Part shown: in pieces, positions 47,747 to 58,743 of the stretch
Numbering within the stretch: position 1 is the stretch's first letter
How the letters are laid out: every line of letters begins with the position of its first letter
Source of the DNA: Pseudoalteromonas sp. R3
GTDB lineage: Bacteria; Pseudomonadota; Gammaproteobacteria; Enterobacterales; Alteromonadaceae
Assembly: GCF_004014715.1 (NCBI RefSeq)
Contig: NZ_CP034835.1
Span: 3,658,001-3,722,000 of the forward strand
DNA: 64,000 bases
Reading direction: 5' to 3'
The notes under the pieces: model-generated
What the model saw: the letters and a program-made list of their open reading frames with translations, nothing else
Told to the model about the DNA's origin: nothing
Database searches by the model: none
Made by a program: the position numbers and the translations under genes

Positions 47747-49639
47747 TTATGGCTCTTGCTGGGACAAGCTTTTCAGCTTGCTTTGGTCTATTGTAACCGC
47801 TTTTGCTTCAATTTGAGCACAGCTTCTGGCATTTTTTAATATTTTTTCAATGGCTGCCGCAAAGTGTTGGGAGTCAAAGTAACTCACAGGCGTCGTAGTT
47901 TGCAGCCAGTTTAACCAATCTTCCAATGTCTGCGCCTCTGCCGAACAAGCATCAAATACTCTGTCCAGGCACTGGGGCACATCCAGACTATACAGACTTA
48001 AGGGCAACTTTTTCACCATCACGTAGCGTTCGTGTGCCTGGATAGCAAACCCCAGTAAAGTCAGCCAGGACTCCTGCTGCGCAATATGAGCAATCTCCTG
48101 CGCACTTAAGTTAACGCGCACGGGTAGTAACAATGCTTTGCCCTGTAAAGTACCGTCCTGTTCAAGCTGTGTCTGCCAGGTTTCTATCAGACCATCTCGA
48201 CAATGGCCCAGCCTGAGTTCAGAGCCCTTAGTAAAGAGGACTGCACCGCTATTTAGAGGTAAAAACTGGGTTACTGCTACTTCATGATGAACCGCAGTTT
48301 CCTCAGTTCTTGGAATTTCCTGCGGCGAATGTGCCGTGGTAAGCATCCCCTGATACAGCTCGTTGACATTAACCTGAGGAGGCTTAGCAGAGACTGAACT
48401 GGTGTTGTTTTTCGCACCACCGCGATGATTTGGGTTTACATTTATCGTACCGGATGAGGGCCCGCGAGCTGATGAAAAAGCGTTGTCGCGCACCCCTGAA
48501 TATTCACTTTGTAGCGGTGTACGATAAGCCTGATGCTGACGCGTCTGCTGTAAGGTCAATTGCTCAGACCCCACTGGCTCGCTATGACTTATTGTGTCAG
48601 TTACCGCGCCCGCAGCCACTTGAGCATCCGCTTGGTGTAATGGTAGTTCTGGTCGCTCACTCAGTACGACTTGCTTCACAGCCTGAACAATAAAATCATG
48701 GATCAAACGTGCCTGGTGAAACCGTACTTCATGCTTAGCAGGGTGCACATTCACATCAACCTGAGTTGGATCTAGCTCCAGGTAAATCACGAAACCCGGC
48801 GTATCAACGGCCCCGATTGTTTCTTCAAACGCTTGTCGGATAGCATGCAGGATCAATTTATCTCGCATCATCCGCCCGTTTACATAAGTATATTGGGTCT
48901 GATTATTGCTTCCTACCGGCAACACCCAACCATACAATTTCAGGCCATCGTGACCGGACTCAACAAAACTGGCTTGCTGTGAAAACACCTTACCAGCAAC
49001 CTGAGCAACCCGCTCCACACTGTATGGATCCGGCCGGGCACGAAACTGTCTGATCACTTTTTGGTTGTGCGTCAGTGTCAGGGCCAAGTCAAAGCGACTT
49101 AATGCAATACGCTTAATCAATTCGTCAATATGACTAAACTCGGTTTTTTCAGTACGTAAAAACTTTCGTCTGGCCGGGGTGTTAAAGAACAGGTCTTTGA
49201 CTTCAATGGTGGTCCCATTAGGGTGAGCGGTCGGCTGGATTTGAACCGTCATATCACGCCCCTCAGCAAACGCCTGCCAGGCCGTTTCCTGATCGGCGGG
49301 CTTGGAACTTAATGTCAGCCTGGATACAGAACTGATCGAAGCCAGCGCCTCTCCGCGAAAGCCCAGCGACGAAATGCATTCCAGGTCGTCCAAGGTTTTA
49401 AGCTTGCTGGTTGCATGACGAGACAGCGCCAGCGTCAGCTCATCTTTGACAATACCGGCACCATTGTCCCTTATCCGGATGAGCTTATGGCCCCCACGCT
49501 CTATGTCTATTTGTATGCGTGTCGCGCCCGCATCAATACTATTTTCGACCAGCTCCTTAACGACAGATGCCGGGCGTTCAACCACCTCCCCAGCAGCTAT
49601 CTGGTTCGCTAATCTTGCTGGTAAGATTTCAATAGCCAC
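47747..49639 (-). CDS. mutL: DNA mismatch repair protein MutL
   Basis: Matchmaker ATPase of mismatch repair that activates MutH and UvrD. 630 residues. The GHKL ATPase shows [30 protein letters not shown] and [10 protein letters not shown]. The C-terminal dimerisation domain (about 440-620) lacks the DQHA-type metal motif of endonuclease MutLs, as expected where MutH makes the nick. A variable linker of about 100 residues separates the two. Confidence 0.97.
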   Translation of the reverse strand: MAIEILPARLANQIAAGEVVERPASVVKELVENSIDAGATRIQIDIERGGHKLIRIRDNGAGIVKDELTLALSRHATSKLKTLDDLECISSLGFRGEALASISSVSRLTLSSKPADQETAWQAFAEGRDMTVQIQPTAHPNGTTIEVKDLFFNTPARRKFLRTEKTEFSHIDELIKRIALSRFDLALTLTHNQKVIRQFRARPDPYSVERVAQVAGKVFSQQASFVESGHDGLKLYGWVLPVGSNNQTQYTYVNGRMMRDKLILHAIRQAFEETIGAVDTPGFVIYLELDPTQVDVNVHPAKHEVRFHQARLIHDFIVQAVKQVVLSERPELPLHQADAQVAAGAVTDTISHSEPVGSEQLTLQQTRQHQAYRTPLQSEYSGVRDNAFSSARGPSSGTINVNPNHRGGAKNNTSSVSAKPPQVNVNELYQGMLTTAHSPQEIPRTEETAVHHEVAVTQFLPLNSGAVLFTKGSELRLGHCRDGLIETWQTQLEQDGTLQGKALLLPVRVNLSAQEIAHIAQQESWLTLLGFAIQAHERYVMVKKLPLSLYSLDVPQCLDRVFDACSAEAQTLEDWLNWLQTTTPVSYFDSQHFAAAIEKILKNARSCAQIEAKAVTIDQSKLKSLSQQEP

Positions 49640-49642
49640 AGT

Positions 49643-50989
49643 CTACGCCTTAGGAATGGTCAGTACCTGACCAATATACAAAGTATTTTTAGTCAGCCGG
49701 TTGGCCTTCTTTAGCGCCGAAACCGTCGTGCCGTAGCGGGCGGCCAACACACTTAAAGATTCACCCCGCTGTACTTTATGGCGCAGAGGTTTGTTGTTTT
49801 TCAGGCTCGCAAACAAAGTGTTATCTGGCGGGTTTTGCTGATAATACCGCTTGATCGACTTAAAAATGGCATTCGCCAGGCGCTGCTGATGGTAGCTGGT
49901 TTTTAGCTGTTTTTCTTCCTGTGGATTAGAGATAAAACCCGTTTCAACCAAAATGGAAGGAATATCCGGTGACTTTAGTACCCCAAAGTTTGCCGCTTGA
50001 GGACGCTTTTTATGTAGCTTGGTGACTTTTTTCAGCTCGGTTACCACTTCTTCCGCCACCTTAAAACCGGTTTTCATTGAGTGGTCCATGGACATATCCA
50101 GCAATGCCTTAGCCAGATATTTTTCGTTCGCAGTATCCTTTATCACATCCGCCGCACCGCCCAGTAACTGAGAGTGCTTCTCTTTGTCCTCAAGCCATTT
50201 ACCGACTTCAGAATTGGCTCGACGTAATGACAAGATCCACACTGAGGCACCACGGGGCTCCGGGCGAGAAAAGGCATCTGCGTGGATAGACACAAAGAAA
50301 TCAGCCTGGCGCTCTCTGGCTCGTGCTGTACGGGTATTGAGCTTAATATAGTAATCACCCGTGCGGGTCAGACGTGCCTGCATACCAGGTTCTTTATCAA
50401 TTAAGCGTGCAAGTCGTTTCGCTATCGGCAGAGTGATGTTTTTTTCGTAAGTCCCTGAAGGTCCGATTGAGCCGGGGTCTTCCCCACCATGACCTGCATC
50501 AATGGCAACAATGATGTCTCTGTCTTTAACCAGCTCACGCTTCTTACTTTGTTTAGATTTGCTGGCGTAAAGGCTTTTTTGCTGCCCGTATAAATCCACT
50601 ACCAAACGGTCTTTATATGGCCCGGTCGGCGCAAGCGCAAAAATAACCGGCTTAGCTGTGCGGCTCAGCTCCATGACTACCCGAGTACTGTTACGACTCT
50701 TGGCCTGACTGTAGCGGAGCTTCTCAACGATTTTATGCTCTTTAGGCAAAGTGGGAAGTTGCTTGAGTTTGCTGGTATTTTCCAGATCGATAACCAGTCG
50801 CAGCGGGTTTTTCAGCATAAAGTAGCTGTATTCAGGCTTTTCCGACAGGTCAAACACCACGCGCGTGCTTTCGGGTGAAGGCCAGACACGCACACCGTTG
50901 ATTTTGTTTTTTGCCTGTGCAGCGCTGGCGAGTAGCAACACACTCAGCGCAAACAGGGTAAAGCTAATTTTTATTATCGCACTACGCAT
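49643..50989 (-). CDS. amiB: N-acetylmuramoyl-L-alanine amidase AmiB-type
   Basis: Periplasmic amidase that cleaves peptide from glycan to split daughter cells. 448 residues: signal ([13 protein letters not shown]), AMIN domain (about 30-130), amidase_3 domain ([14 protein letters not shown] with Zn His, [16 protein letters not shown] with catalytic Glu), and one LysM at the C-terminus ([17 protein letters not shown]). The order amiB-mutL matches E. coli. Overlaps tsaE by eight bases. Confidence 0.95.
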   Translation of the reverse strand: MRSAIIKISFTLFALSVLLLASAAQAKNKINGVRVWPSPESTRVVFDLSEKPEYSYFMLKNPLRLVIDLENTSKLKQLPTLPKEHKIVEKLRYSQAKSRNSTRVVMELSRTAKPVIFALAPTGPYKDRLVVDLYGQQKSLYASKSKQSKKRELVKDRDIIVAIDAGHGGEDPGSIGPSGTYEKNITLPIAKRLARLIDKEPGMQARLTRTGDYYIKLNTRTARARERQADFFVSIHADAFSRPEPRGASVWILSLRRANSEVGKWLEDKEKHSQLLGGAADVIKDTANEKYLAKALLDMSMDHSMKTGFKVAEEVVTELKKVTKLHKKRPQAANFGVLKSPDIPSILVETGFISNPQEEKQLKTSYHQQRLANAIFKSIKRYYQQNPPDNTLFASLKNNKPLRHKVQRGESLSVLAARYGTTVSALKKANRLTKNTLYIGQVLTIPKA

Positions 50990-51458
50990 ATAGACTTATA
51001 GCTTGAGCAAGCTGCCTTCCTCGTTCTGTATGTGGCCTCAATACGGCACGGCGCCCTTCGTCATGATAAGCCAGGTCAATGTCCATATCTGCCGTTGGGA
51101 TCACGCCAGCGCCCTTCTCTGGCCATTCAACAATACAAACGGCATGTGGGGCAAAATAATCTCGGATCCCCATAAACTCTAGTTCTTCCGGGTCGCCTAA
51201 ACGATACAAATCAAAGTGATAAATACAGGCATCCCCCAGCTCATAAGGTTCAACCAAGGTATAAGTCGGGCTTTTTACATTACCCTTATGACCCAGACCT
51301 TGCACAATACCGCGGGTCAGAGTTGTTTTACCAGCGCCCAAGTCACCATGCAAATAGAATACCGCCCCAGAGTCGATCAACTTGGCAAGTTGGTTTCCCA
51401 AAGCAATCGTTGCGGCTTCATCAGCCAGCTCAATTTCTAATGTCGCATCGACACTCAT
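50982..51458 (-). CDS. tsaE: tRNA t6A-modification ATPase TsaE
   Basis: ATPase of the TsaBDE complex that makes threonylcarbamoyl-A37 in tRNA. 158 residues. Walker A is [15 protein letters not shown], with [10 protein letters not shown] and HFDLYRL after it. Overlaps nnr by four bases and amiB by eight. Confidence 0.96.
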   Translation of the reverse strand: MSVDATLEIELADEAATIALGNQLAKLIDSGAVFYLHGDLGAGKTTLTRGIVQGLGHKGNVKSPTYTLVEPYELGDACIYHFDLYRLGDPEELEFMGIRDYFAPHAVCIVEWPEKGAGVIPTADMDIDLAYHDEGRRAVLRPHTERGRQLAQAISLYA

Positions 51459-52960
51459 CCGATAATACCTCTAATATGGACAAATAAATCACTTGCCAGC
51501 AACCCATGCGCGCCGTCATGTGCCGCTTTTTCGGCCGCAAGACCATGAATATACACCGCTAACATAGCCGCATCAAATTTACTCAAGCCCTGCGCTAATA
51601 AAGCTGCAATTATACCAGATAATACATCACCCATCCCAGCGCTAGCCATGGCGGCACATCCTGAGCGGTTGATATTTATTCGCTGTGCCTGCTGAATCAA
51701 TGTACCCGGCCCTTTTAACACCACACAAGCCTGATAATACTGTGCTAATACATCGCTCATCTCGAATCTGGAGCTGCTTTTTGGTAAGGTCGCTACAGTT
51801 GCGCTCAGCCGCTTTGCTTCTCCCCAATGTGGGGTCAAAATAGCATTCTGCCACTGCCTGGGTTGTCTCGCCAGCAAATTCAACCCATCGGCGTCAACAA
51901 CTACCTGATGAGAACAGCGAATCACCTTGTCAAACAGTGACCTCGCCCATGCAGATTGCCCTAAACCAGGGCCAATCACTAAGGTATCAGCCTTGTCCAG
52001 TAAAGGGGTCAGTTCATCAGGGCCTGTCACACCATGTACCATCAGTTCATAGCGCCCCTGCAGCACCATAGTCTGATTATCAGGATGAGTTGCAACGCTG
52101 ACCAAACCAGCACCAGAGCGCAAACATGCCTCGGCGGCAAGGCGTATTGCTCCCGCCATACCGGGACCTCCACCAATTAACAGCACATGGCCACAGCGGT
52201 TTTTATAGGTGTCAGCGGGGCGTACAGGGCGCTTTGCCAGTAAAGACTCACCTGAAAAGTAGTGACTTGAGGGAGATACCAGTTGTGCAAATTCGCCCCC
52301 AACCCCCAGCTCAGCCAGAAAGACAGTCCCAGCATGGTGTCTGGCGGAACCGGTGAGCAAGCCTTGCTTTAGTGCAATAAACGTGATGGTAACGTCCGCA
52401 ACAAAGGCATCCTCGGCAACTTCACTGGTCGAGCCATTCACACCACTGGGAATATCAACCGCAAGTCGATGTGACGTATACTGAGCGAGTTGCCTGAAAA
52501 CCGCTGCGACATGCTCTGGCAACTGACCACGAAAGCCGCTGCCAAACACGGCATCCACGATTAAAGCGGGTACCGTCTCTGACTCCTGCCAGTCGGCACT
52601 ATGCCGTGACACCTTAGCGCCACCGCCCTGATATTGACGATAAGCCGCGCGAGCATCTCCCTGAAGCTGCTCGGGGTCAAACAGCGCAAGTACTTCAACA
52701 GCAATACCCGCCTGGTGACACAAGTGTGCCAGCACGTAGCCATCTCCCCCATTATTTCCCTTACCTGCGAGGATCAGTACAGGGCCGCTAAGTGACAGGC
52801 TACTGACATACTCAAACAATGCGCCTGCCGCACGTTGCATTAATGCACTTAGCGTGGTTCCTGCCTGGCGCGCCGCTTCGCCTTCATTGACTTGTACCGC
52901 TTGGGCCGTATAGGCAACTTGTGGTAAATTAGTCAGGTATTTTGCTTGTAACATAGACAT
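51455..52960 (-). CDS. nnr: Bifunctional NAD(P)H-hydrate epimerase/dehydratase
   Basis: Repairs hydrated NAD(P)H. About 501 residues: epimerase domain (about 1-220; [29 protein letters not shown]) and ADP-dependent dehydratase domain (about 230-500; [46 protein letters not shown]). ATG 52960 is taken; ATG 52954 is equally possible. A longer frame reaches 53098, but that would run through the divergent queG. Confidence 0.94.
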   Translation of the reverse strand: MSMLQAKYLTNLPQVAYTAQAVQVNEGEAARQAGTTLSALMQRAAGALFEYVSSLSLSGPVLILAGKGNNGGDGYVLAHLCHQAGIAVEVLALFDPEQLQGDARAAYRQYQGGGAKVSRHSADWQESETVPALIVDAVFGSGFRGQLPEHVAAVFRQLAQYTSHRLAVDIPSGVNGSTSEVAEDAFVADVTITFIALKQGLLTGSARHHAGTVFLAELGVGGEFAQLVSPSSHYFSGESLLAKRPVRPADTYKNRCGHVLLIGGGPGMAGAIRLAAEACLRSGAGLVSVATHPDNQTMVLQGRYELMVHGVTGPDELTPLLDKADTLVIGPGLGQSAWARSLFDKVIRCSHQVVVDADGLNLLARQPRQWQNAILTPHWGEAKRLSATVATLPKSSSRFEMSDVLAQYYQACVVLKGPGTLIQQAQRININRSGCAAMASAGMGDVLSGIIAALLAQGLSKFDAAMLAVYIHGLAAEKAAHDGAHGLLASDLFVHIRGIIG

Positions 52961-52963
52961 GCC

Positions 52964-54112
52964 GTGACAACCACTACTCATTCTTCTATTGATATTAACT
53001 ATACTGAACTTGCAGAAAAAATTAAGCTCTGGGGCAAAGAACTTGGCTTTGCTGAAGTTGGTATCACCGATATAGATCTCAGCGAACATGAAGCGCAATT
53101 ACAGCGTTGGCTCGATAACGGCTATCATGGCGAAATGGACTACATGGCTGCCCATGGAATGAAACGTGCCCGCCCCGCTGAGCTGGTGCCCGGTACGCAG
53201 AGAGTAATCTCAGTTAAAATGAACTACCTGCCACCTGACGCCAGCTTCGCCCGTGCGCTTAAAAATAAGCAAACGGCCTATATCAGCCGTTACGCTTTAG
53301 GCCGAGACTATCATAAAGTTATCCGTAATCGGTTAAAGAAACTCGGTCAGCGCATAGAGCAGGAAGTCGGACAGTTTGGCTTTCGCCCGTTCGTTGATTC
53401 AGCGCCAGTGTTAGAACGCCAGCTTGCTGAAAAGGCAGGTCTGGGCTGGCGAGGCAAAAATAGCTTGCTGATCAACAAGCAAGCCGGTTCCTGGTTTTTC
53501 CTTGGTGAGCTGTTTGTTGACCTGCCTTTACCTGTAGATAATCACCCACAAGAAGAAGGCTGTGGCAAGTGTAATGCCTGTATCACGCTTTGCCCCACGG
53601 GTGCGATTGTGGAACCCTATGTAGTGGATGCTCGCAAGTGTATTTCTTATCTGACTATTGAACTACAAGGCCCGATCCCCGAGCAGTATCGCGCATTACT
53701 GGGCAATCGAGTCTATGGTTGCGACGACTGTCAACTGGTTTGCCCATGGAACCGCTATGGCCAGCTCACGGACGAAAGCGACTTCCATCCCCGCCAGCAG
53801 CTCAAAGAGCAGGAGCTGGTCACCCTATTCAACTGGGATGAGTCCACGTTTTTGAAAAATACCGAAGGCAGTCCCATTCGTCGTATTGGTCATGAACGCT
53901 GGCTGCGTAATCTGGCCGTTGGACTGGGCAATGCCGACCCAGATCCGGGCATTATGAAAGCACTCGAGGCACGTCTTGAGTCGGCCTCAGAGCTGGTCAA
54001 GGAACATATTGTCTGGGCACTTGAACAACAACGCACTAAACAAACTCAGCAACAACGCAAGAACGCCAGATTGATCAGGATAATCGAGAAAGGCCTGCCA
54101 AGAGATGCTTAG
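52964..54112 (+). CDS. queG: Epoxyqueuosine reductase
   Basis: Cobalamin and 4Fe-4S enzyme that makes queuosine in tRNA from epoxyqueuosine. 382 residues. Two ferredoxin-like clusters are bound by GCGKCNACITLCPTGA and YGCDDCQLVCPWN. The GTG at 52964 fits the conserved N-terminus (TELAEKIKLWGKELGFAEVGITD), but has no clear ribosome site. Divergent from nnr with only a few bases between the starts. Confidence 0.95.
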   Translation: MTTTTHSSIDINYTELAEKIKLWGKELGFAEVGITDIDLSEHEAQLQRWLDNGYHGEMDYMAAHGMKRARPAELVPGTQRVISVKMNYLPPDASFARALKNKQTAYISRYALGRDYHKVIRNRLKKLGQRIEQEVGQFGFRPFVDSAPVLERQLAEKAGLGWRGKNSLLINKQAGSWFFLGELFVDLPLPVDNHPQEEGCGKCNACITLCPTGAIVEPYVVDARKCISYLTIELQGPIPEQYRALLGNRVYGCDDCQLVCPWNRYGQLTDESDFHPRQQLKEQELVTLFNWDESTFLKNTEGSPIRRIGHERWLRNLAVGLGNADPDPGIMKALEARLESASELVKEHIVWALEQQRTKQTQQQRKNARLIRIIEKGLPRDA

Positions 54113-54280
54113 AAGACTATATTTTCAACGCCTTATACAAGCTTAACTTCATACATACACCTATGTCACCGCCAGGAGCTGTGTATTTTATCTACTTCAA
54201 TCCGAAACAAAATACAGTCCATCAGCGGCTCGCTCAGACTATCCAAGTTTTAGTACAGGCCGTATCTGTCTCAATTTTTG

Positions 54281-55423
54281 TCACTGTGATTGCTTTCCAG
54301 CCGAACTGAGCAAGGACAAATCACTTTCGATTTCAGTGAATGCTTCACGCACCTGCATAATGGCTTCTTCTCGGGCGATGGAGCCCTGGATCGCTTCATC
54401 AATATGTTGGTATATGAAGACTTCCTGATCTTCATCCAGCCCCATGGTCGGGATCCGCTGCTCGAATACTTCCTGTAGATTTCTGAAGATCGATTCATTC
54501 TGACTGCGGTTGTTGTTGAGCAAAGCCAGTAGGCCGGTAAACTTACTGTGGATCATGGTAATGGCTTCATTCAATTCCGCCTGCTGACAGATCAGTTGTT
54601 TACGCGTCAGGATGGCCAGTAACTGCTGCTCAGTGACGCTGGCAATAAAACAGATGTGATCTCTGAGCCGGCCATGCTTGTCGGCATCTTCTGATGGCAT
54701 GTTCAAAATAAGTACACTAACCAGATTGTAATTGACTAGGATCCGGCTGGTAAACTCATGTAACCGGCCTTTAGAGCGTAATATTTCAAACAATTCCAGT
54801 ACGATAGGGGAGCACAGTCCAGACGATGCGAAATGATGGCGCTGCTCGTCTACCCGAAATTCGATATTACAACTTAACCCCAAATTATTGAGACACTGGA
54901 TCAGCGCTTTTGCTAACGCCTGAATATCATCAATTGCACCGATCTGCTCGATATAATTAACGATAAAACCCATCTCACTACTGGTTGCCATGGCGTTAAA
55001 TGCTGTGGAGGTGGCGTCCTCTACCTGCTGCTCGAGGATATCTCGCTCCAGTAACATTTGCCCCAGATTGAGTAGCTTAGCCTTGAGTTCATTGTGGCCA
55101 AAAGGCTTAACAATGTAGTCTTCGGCGCCCACGGCATAACCTTCCATACGCTCTTCAACCGAGCCCCGTGCCGACACAAACATCACTATGATGTCTTGAG
55201 TTTGCAAATTTGCTTTAAGCTTTTTACAGACCTCATAGCCATTCATTTGCGGCATACTTACGTCCAGCAAAACAACCTGAGGGGCAAAATCTTCAACCAC
55301 ATCCAAACACTGCTGCCCACTGGTTACCGTAAGCAGTTCAAAATCAAGGTCTTCAAGTATTTCTTCAATGATTTCAAGGTTGAAAGGTTCATCATCCACC
55401 GCCAGGATTCGTTGCAATGCCAT
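54281..55423 (-). CDS. Response regulator with non-DNA-binding output region
   Basis: A 380-residue protein. The N-terminal receiver (about 5-120) is intact: acidic pair Asp10/Asp11, phosphoacceptor Asp54 in VVLLDVSMP, and Lys in YIVKPFG. The remaining ~250 residues contain no helix-turn-helix, GGDEF, EAL or HD-GYP signature; residues about 150-280 look GAF-like and the end is helical. It may act by protein contact. ATG 55423 is chosen as it gives MALQRILAVDDE. It follows a hybrid kinase by about 110 bases and is the likely partner. Confidence 0.82.
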   Translation of the reverse strand: MALQRILAVDDEPFNLEIIEEILEDLDFELLTVTSGQQCLDVVEDFAPQVVLLDVSMPQMNGYEVCKKLKANLQTQDIIVMFVSARGSVEERMEGYAVGAEDYIVKPFGHNELKAKLLNLGQMLLERDILEQQVEDATSTAFNAMATSSEMGFIVNYIEQIGAIDDIQALAKALIQCLNNLGLSCNIEFRVDEQRHHFASSGLCSPIVLELFEILRSKGRLHEFTSRILVNYNLVSVLILNMPSEDADKHGRLRDHICFIASVTEQQLLAILTRKQLICQQAELNEAITMIHSKFTGLLALLNNNRSQNESIFRNLQEVFEQRIPTMGLDEDQEVFIYQHIDEAIQGSIAREEAIMQVREAFTEIESDLSLLSSAGKQSQ

Positions 55424-55535
55424 AACACAGTTCCTTTTCCGTTGCCAAGCTCTTGTCATCCGCCAACCCATAATAAAGCCACAAAGCCAGCGGTGACACT
55501 CATCCTTTAGTTATAGACAGTGATTCACGATGGCG

Positions 55536-57491
55536 CTAGTGCTGTGCCTGAATTGGCAGTTCAATATGAATACAGGCGCCCTCATCTGGGTTGTTCTCCG
55601 CATAAATACACCCTTTATGTAACAAGACAAACTCTTTGCAGATTGCCAGCCCAAGCCCCGTTCCACCTGCACCGCTGTTGGTTTTACTACTCTGTGCAAA
55701 TTTATCAAAAATATGCTCCAGTTCATCCTCTGGGATCCCAACACCTTTATCACGCACCAACAGGTGTACATACCCTGATTTTTGCATGACAGTGACGCTG
55801 ACTTCACTGCCTTCAGGGCTAAATTTCAGCGCATTGCCCAATAAATTTCTCATTACCTGAGTGAGCTGCTCAGCGTCACAAAACAGTATGATGGTGTCAT
55901 CCTGCGCATCCAGTTCAATGTGGATATGGCGCGCCATCGCCAGACCTGAAACATCTTCTTTGGCGGTATGAATTAGGGTTAGTAAGTTATGCGCTGAAGG
56001 ATTAAAAGGAAAACGCCCGGCATCCAGCTTGGACAAGTCCAGTAAGTTGTTCAGTAACAACAGTAAACGTTCGCCACTGGTTTCGATACGAGACAAATAT
56101 TTTTCCAGCTTGCCAACGGGTATCTCGTCGCCACTTAGTTTATCGAGCCCGAAACGGGCAAAACTAAGGATAGAGTGCATAGGCGTTCTGAGTTCATGTG
56201 ACATATTCGCCAGAAACTCAGATTTACTGATATTTGCGGCCTCCGCGGCCTCTTTGGCAGCCTGAAGTTGGGCCGTACGCGCCTGAACTTCTACCTCAAG
56301 TACTTCTTTGGCTTCTTCCAGTAACTGTTGTTTACGCTTTAATTGAGCAACATTCTTAAAAATTGCCGCCAACGCAATTTCGCCATGATGATCAATTTCA
56401 ATAAAAGTGCCCATCAGGGGGATACTCGGCCCGTCCTCCTGTGGCAACACCAGCTCACAATTAAAATGGCGCAAGATGCCAGCATCATTTATTGCGTCTT
56501 GCAATGCTGCAACTGATGCAGGCTCAAACAGGTCAAATATCGAGTGCTGTTGCAGCTGATCGCTGGGCAGGCGCAGCAGAGTACTGCAACCATCATTGGC
56601 CTCAATGACATAACCTTCCAGATTAAACAGCATAATGGGATCCGGCGTATGCTTATAAATCACTCGTAGTAAACTGTCTCTTTCAATTAACGCATCAACG
56701 GTATCCTGTAAACGCTCAACCAGCTCCTGATTATGTCGACGCAGCAACTCGCTCTGCCACAGTTTGTGCAAAGATTGCAGCAGCGCACCTTCATCGATGG
56801 GCTTGGTTAGTACGTCTTCGACTCCCTGGCGGATAGCTTCCATCATATCAACCTGATCTTGCCGCGAGGTCATCAGCAAACAACGGGTATCGCGATGGAT
56901 CTGACGCACCATTTTAAAGACATCCAGCCCACTTCCCTGCTCCAGATTGAAGTCACAAATCAACAAATCGATATGATGACTTCTCGCTTGTTGCATTGCC
57001 TCGGCAATACAGTGCGCGGTGACCACCGAAAGCTGTGCGCCACGCAAACTGGCTGCCAGACGTGCAAGCCGGTCCTCTCTGTGGTCAACCAATAAAATTT
57101 TGGGCAGCTCAAGACGGTCCTGATCGCCCGTCTCAAGTACTCGCTCCAGTAAGCTGGTAATGTCTTTGTTGCCATAAAAGGGGTAAATCACAATGGCATT
57201 GCACAGCATCCGGTTTAGGCGACTGAATGCCTCTACATGTTCCGAGTTTTCAGGCTTGGGGGCCAATAAAATCAAACGATCATGATCTCTAAGTGCAGAC
57301 AATGAATCGAACGTAGTATCGGGCAGCCCATGCGCAATTGCGACAACATGGTAGGCAAAAAAATCCTGAACTTTGTGCAATACCTGAAAGTGCAGGTGTA
57401 CCACTTCACACCCCAGTAACTCAAATAATACCTTCAGTCTCATAGCCAGCACACTACTACTATCGATAATCAATACCTTGTTGTTTTCCAT
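55536..57491 (-). CDS. Hybrid sensor histidine kinase with two N-terminal receiver domains
   Basis: A 651-residue soluble kinase with no membrane segments. Residues 1-120 look like a receiver but lack the phosphoacceptor (YHVVAIAHGL instead of an Asp), a pseudo-receiver. A second receiver (about 130-250) is intact with Asp180 in LLICDFNL. Then a PAS domain (about 270-385), HisKA with His432 in NMSHELRTP, and HATPase (about 535-645; NLLGNALKFSPEG, GVGIPEDELEHIF, GGTGLGLAICKEF). The signal is unknown. Followed by its probable response regulator. Confidence 0.88.
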   Translation of the reverse strand: MENNKVLIIDSSSVLAMRLKVLFELLGCEVVHLHFQVLHKVQDFFAYHVVAIAHGLPDTTFDSLSALRDHDRLILLAPKPENSEHVEAFSRLNRMLCNAIVIYPFYGNKDITSLLERVLETGDQDRLELPKILLVDHREDRLARLAASLRGAQLSVVTAHCIAEAMQQARSHHIDLLICDFNLEQGSGLDVFKMVRQIHRDTRCLLMTSRQDQVDMMEAIRQGVEDVLTKPIDEGALLQSLHKLWQSELLRRHNQELVERLQDTVDALIERDSLLRVIYKHTPDPIMLFNLEGYVIEANDGCSTLLRLPSDQLQQHSIFDLFEPASVAALQDAINDAGILRHFNCELVLPQEDGPSIPLMGTFIEIDHHGEIALAAIFKNVAQLKRKQQLLEEAKEVLEVEVQARTAQLQAAKEAAEAANISKSEFLANMSHELRTPMHSILSFARFGLDKLSGDEIPVGKLEKYLSRIETSGERLLLLLNNLLDLSKLDAGRFPFNPSAHNLLTLIHTAKEDVSGLAMARHIHIELDAQDDTIILFCDAEQLTQVMRNLLGNALKFSPEGSEVSVTVMQKSGYVHLLVRDKGVGIPEDELEHIFDKFAQSSKTNSGAGGTGLGLAICKEFVLLHKGCIYAENNPDEGACIHIELPIQAQH

Positions 57492-57684
57492 AACTAAACC
57501 CTGTTTTGGTAACCCAATTTACCGGAGCAATTTTGTCATTCATTGCATTCAGTTTAGCCAATAAATACCAGCACGATACTTTGTACGCTTGAATCACGCT
57601 GTTCAACGGATAAACTGTGAACTGAACATAGTCGTACCGCGTATACTCAGTCATTGAATTTAAAACAGTTTCAGGGAGTCCCCA

Positions 57685-58251
57685 ATGATAAAACCGTTAA
57701 TGATCTCTTTCGCTCTGCTCACCAGCGCCACCATTCATGCCAGTGAAGCCCCTAATTTCTCAAAGAGCGCAGCGTGTGATGACTTCACGGGCTACGAGTT
57801 CAGAAAGTTGAGGTCAAAAGACACGGTTGACTTGTGTGCTTTCAAAGGCAAGCCTTTGTTGGTGGTCAATACCGCCAGTAATTGCGGCTTTACCGGTCAG
57901 TTCGACGGACTGGAAAAACTACACAAAGCCTATGCAGATAAAGGCCTGGTTGTACTAGGATTTCCTTCGGATGATTTTTTCCAGGAAGAAAATGACGAAA
58001 AAGACACAGCCGAAGTATGCTTTATAAACTACGGTGTCACCTTTACCATGATGGCAACCGGCGCGGTCCGAGGCAGTGATGCCAACCCTGTCTTCCAGCA
58101 TCTCGGTGAACAAAGCGGGGCGCCCATGTGGAACTTTTATAAGTATCTGATTTCCGCAGATCGCAAGACAATTCAGCAGTTCAATAGTAGAACTAAGCCT
58201 ATGTCAGAGCCGCTTATTGCTGCGATTGAAAAAGAACTTGATCTTAAATAA
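57685..58251 (+). CDS. Exported glutathione peroxidase-family protein
   Basis: A 188-residue thioredoxin-fold peroxidase with an N-terminal signal (MIKPLMISFALLTSATIHAS), so probably periplasmic. The catalytic Cys67 lies in VNTASNCGFTGQ; PSDDFFQE replaces the usual PCNQF block, and PMWNFYKYLI holds the Trp/Asn site. The change at PCNQF departs from the canonical family. It would reduce peroxides with thioredoxin-type donors. CAGGGAG supports the start. Confidence 0.85.
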   Translation: MIKPLMISFALLTSATIHASEAPNFSKSAACDDFTGYEFRKLRSKDTVDLCAFKGKPLLVVNTASNCGFTGQFDGLEKLHKAYADKGLVVLGFPSDDFFQEENDEKDTAEVCFINYGVTFTMMATGAVRGSDANPVFQHLGEQSGAPMWNFYKYLISADRKTIQQFNSRTKPMSEPLIAAIEKELDLK

Positions 58252-58316
58252 TGCGCTTTAAATCCAATTATATTAGAATAATGTATGAGCAATAATTAAC
58301 CACCCATGGAGAGATA

Positions 58317-58598
58317 ATGACACTAGCCAGCGCAAGACATATTTTGGTCGATAACGAAGCCCAGTGCCTGGAGCTTAAGCAACGTATTGCATCAGGCGAA
58401 GACTTTGCCGACATTGCCAAGCAATATTCAAGTTGTCCGTCCGGTCAGGATGGAGGAGAGCTGGGAGAATTTGGACCGGGTATGATGGTGCCAGAATTCG
58501 ACAAAGTGGTTTTTTCTGCACCGATCAATGAAGTACAAGGGCCTGTTCAAACTCAGTTCGGTTATCACCTGCTTGAAGTAACGAGCCGGGTCGATTAA
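58317..58598 (+). CDS. ppiC: Parvulin-type peptidyl-prolyl isomerase (PpiC)
   Basis: A 93-residue single-domain parvulin that isomerises Xaa-Pro bonds. SARHILVDNEAQ at the start, DFADIAKQYSSCPSG, GGELGEFGPGMMVPEFD, and FGYHLLEV at the end are the family blocks. No signal peptide, so cytoplasmic. Confidence 0.94.
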   Translation: MTLASARHILVDNEAQCLELKQRIASGEDFADIAKQYSSCPSGQDGGELGEFGPGMMVPEFDKVVFSAPINEVQGPVQTQFGYHLLEVTSRVD

Positions 58599-58743
58599 GC
58601 GACCGACGCCCATTTGCTACTGGCAGCTTACTGCTGCTGGTAGCTCTGCTTGTAATTTCTGAAGTCTGCTCCGCTCTGTTTCTACCCACATAAAAGTAGT
58701 GCTATAGTCATTGCGCATCCAACTAAAACATAAGGATTGAGTG

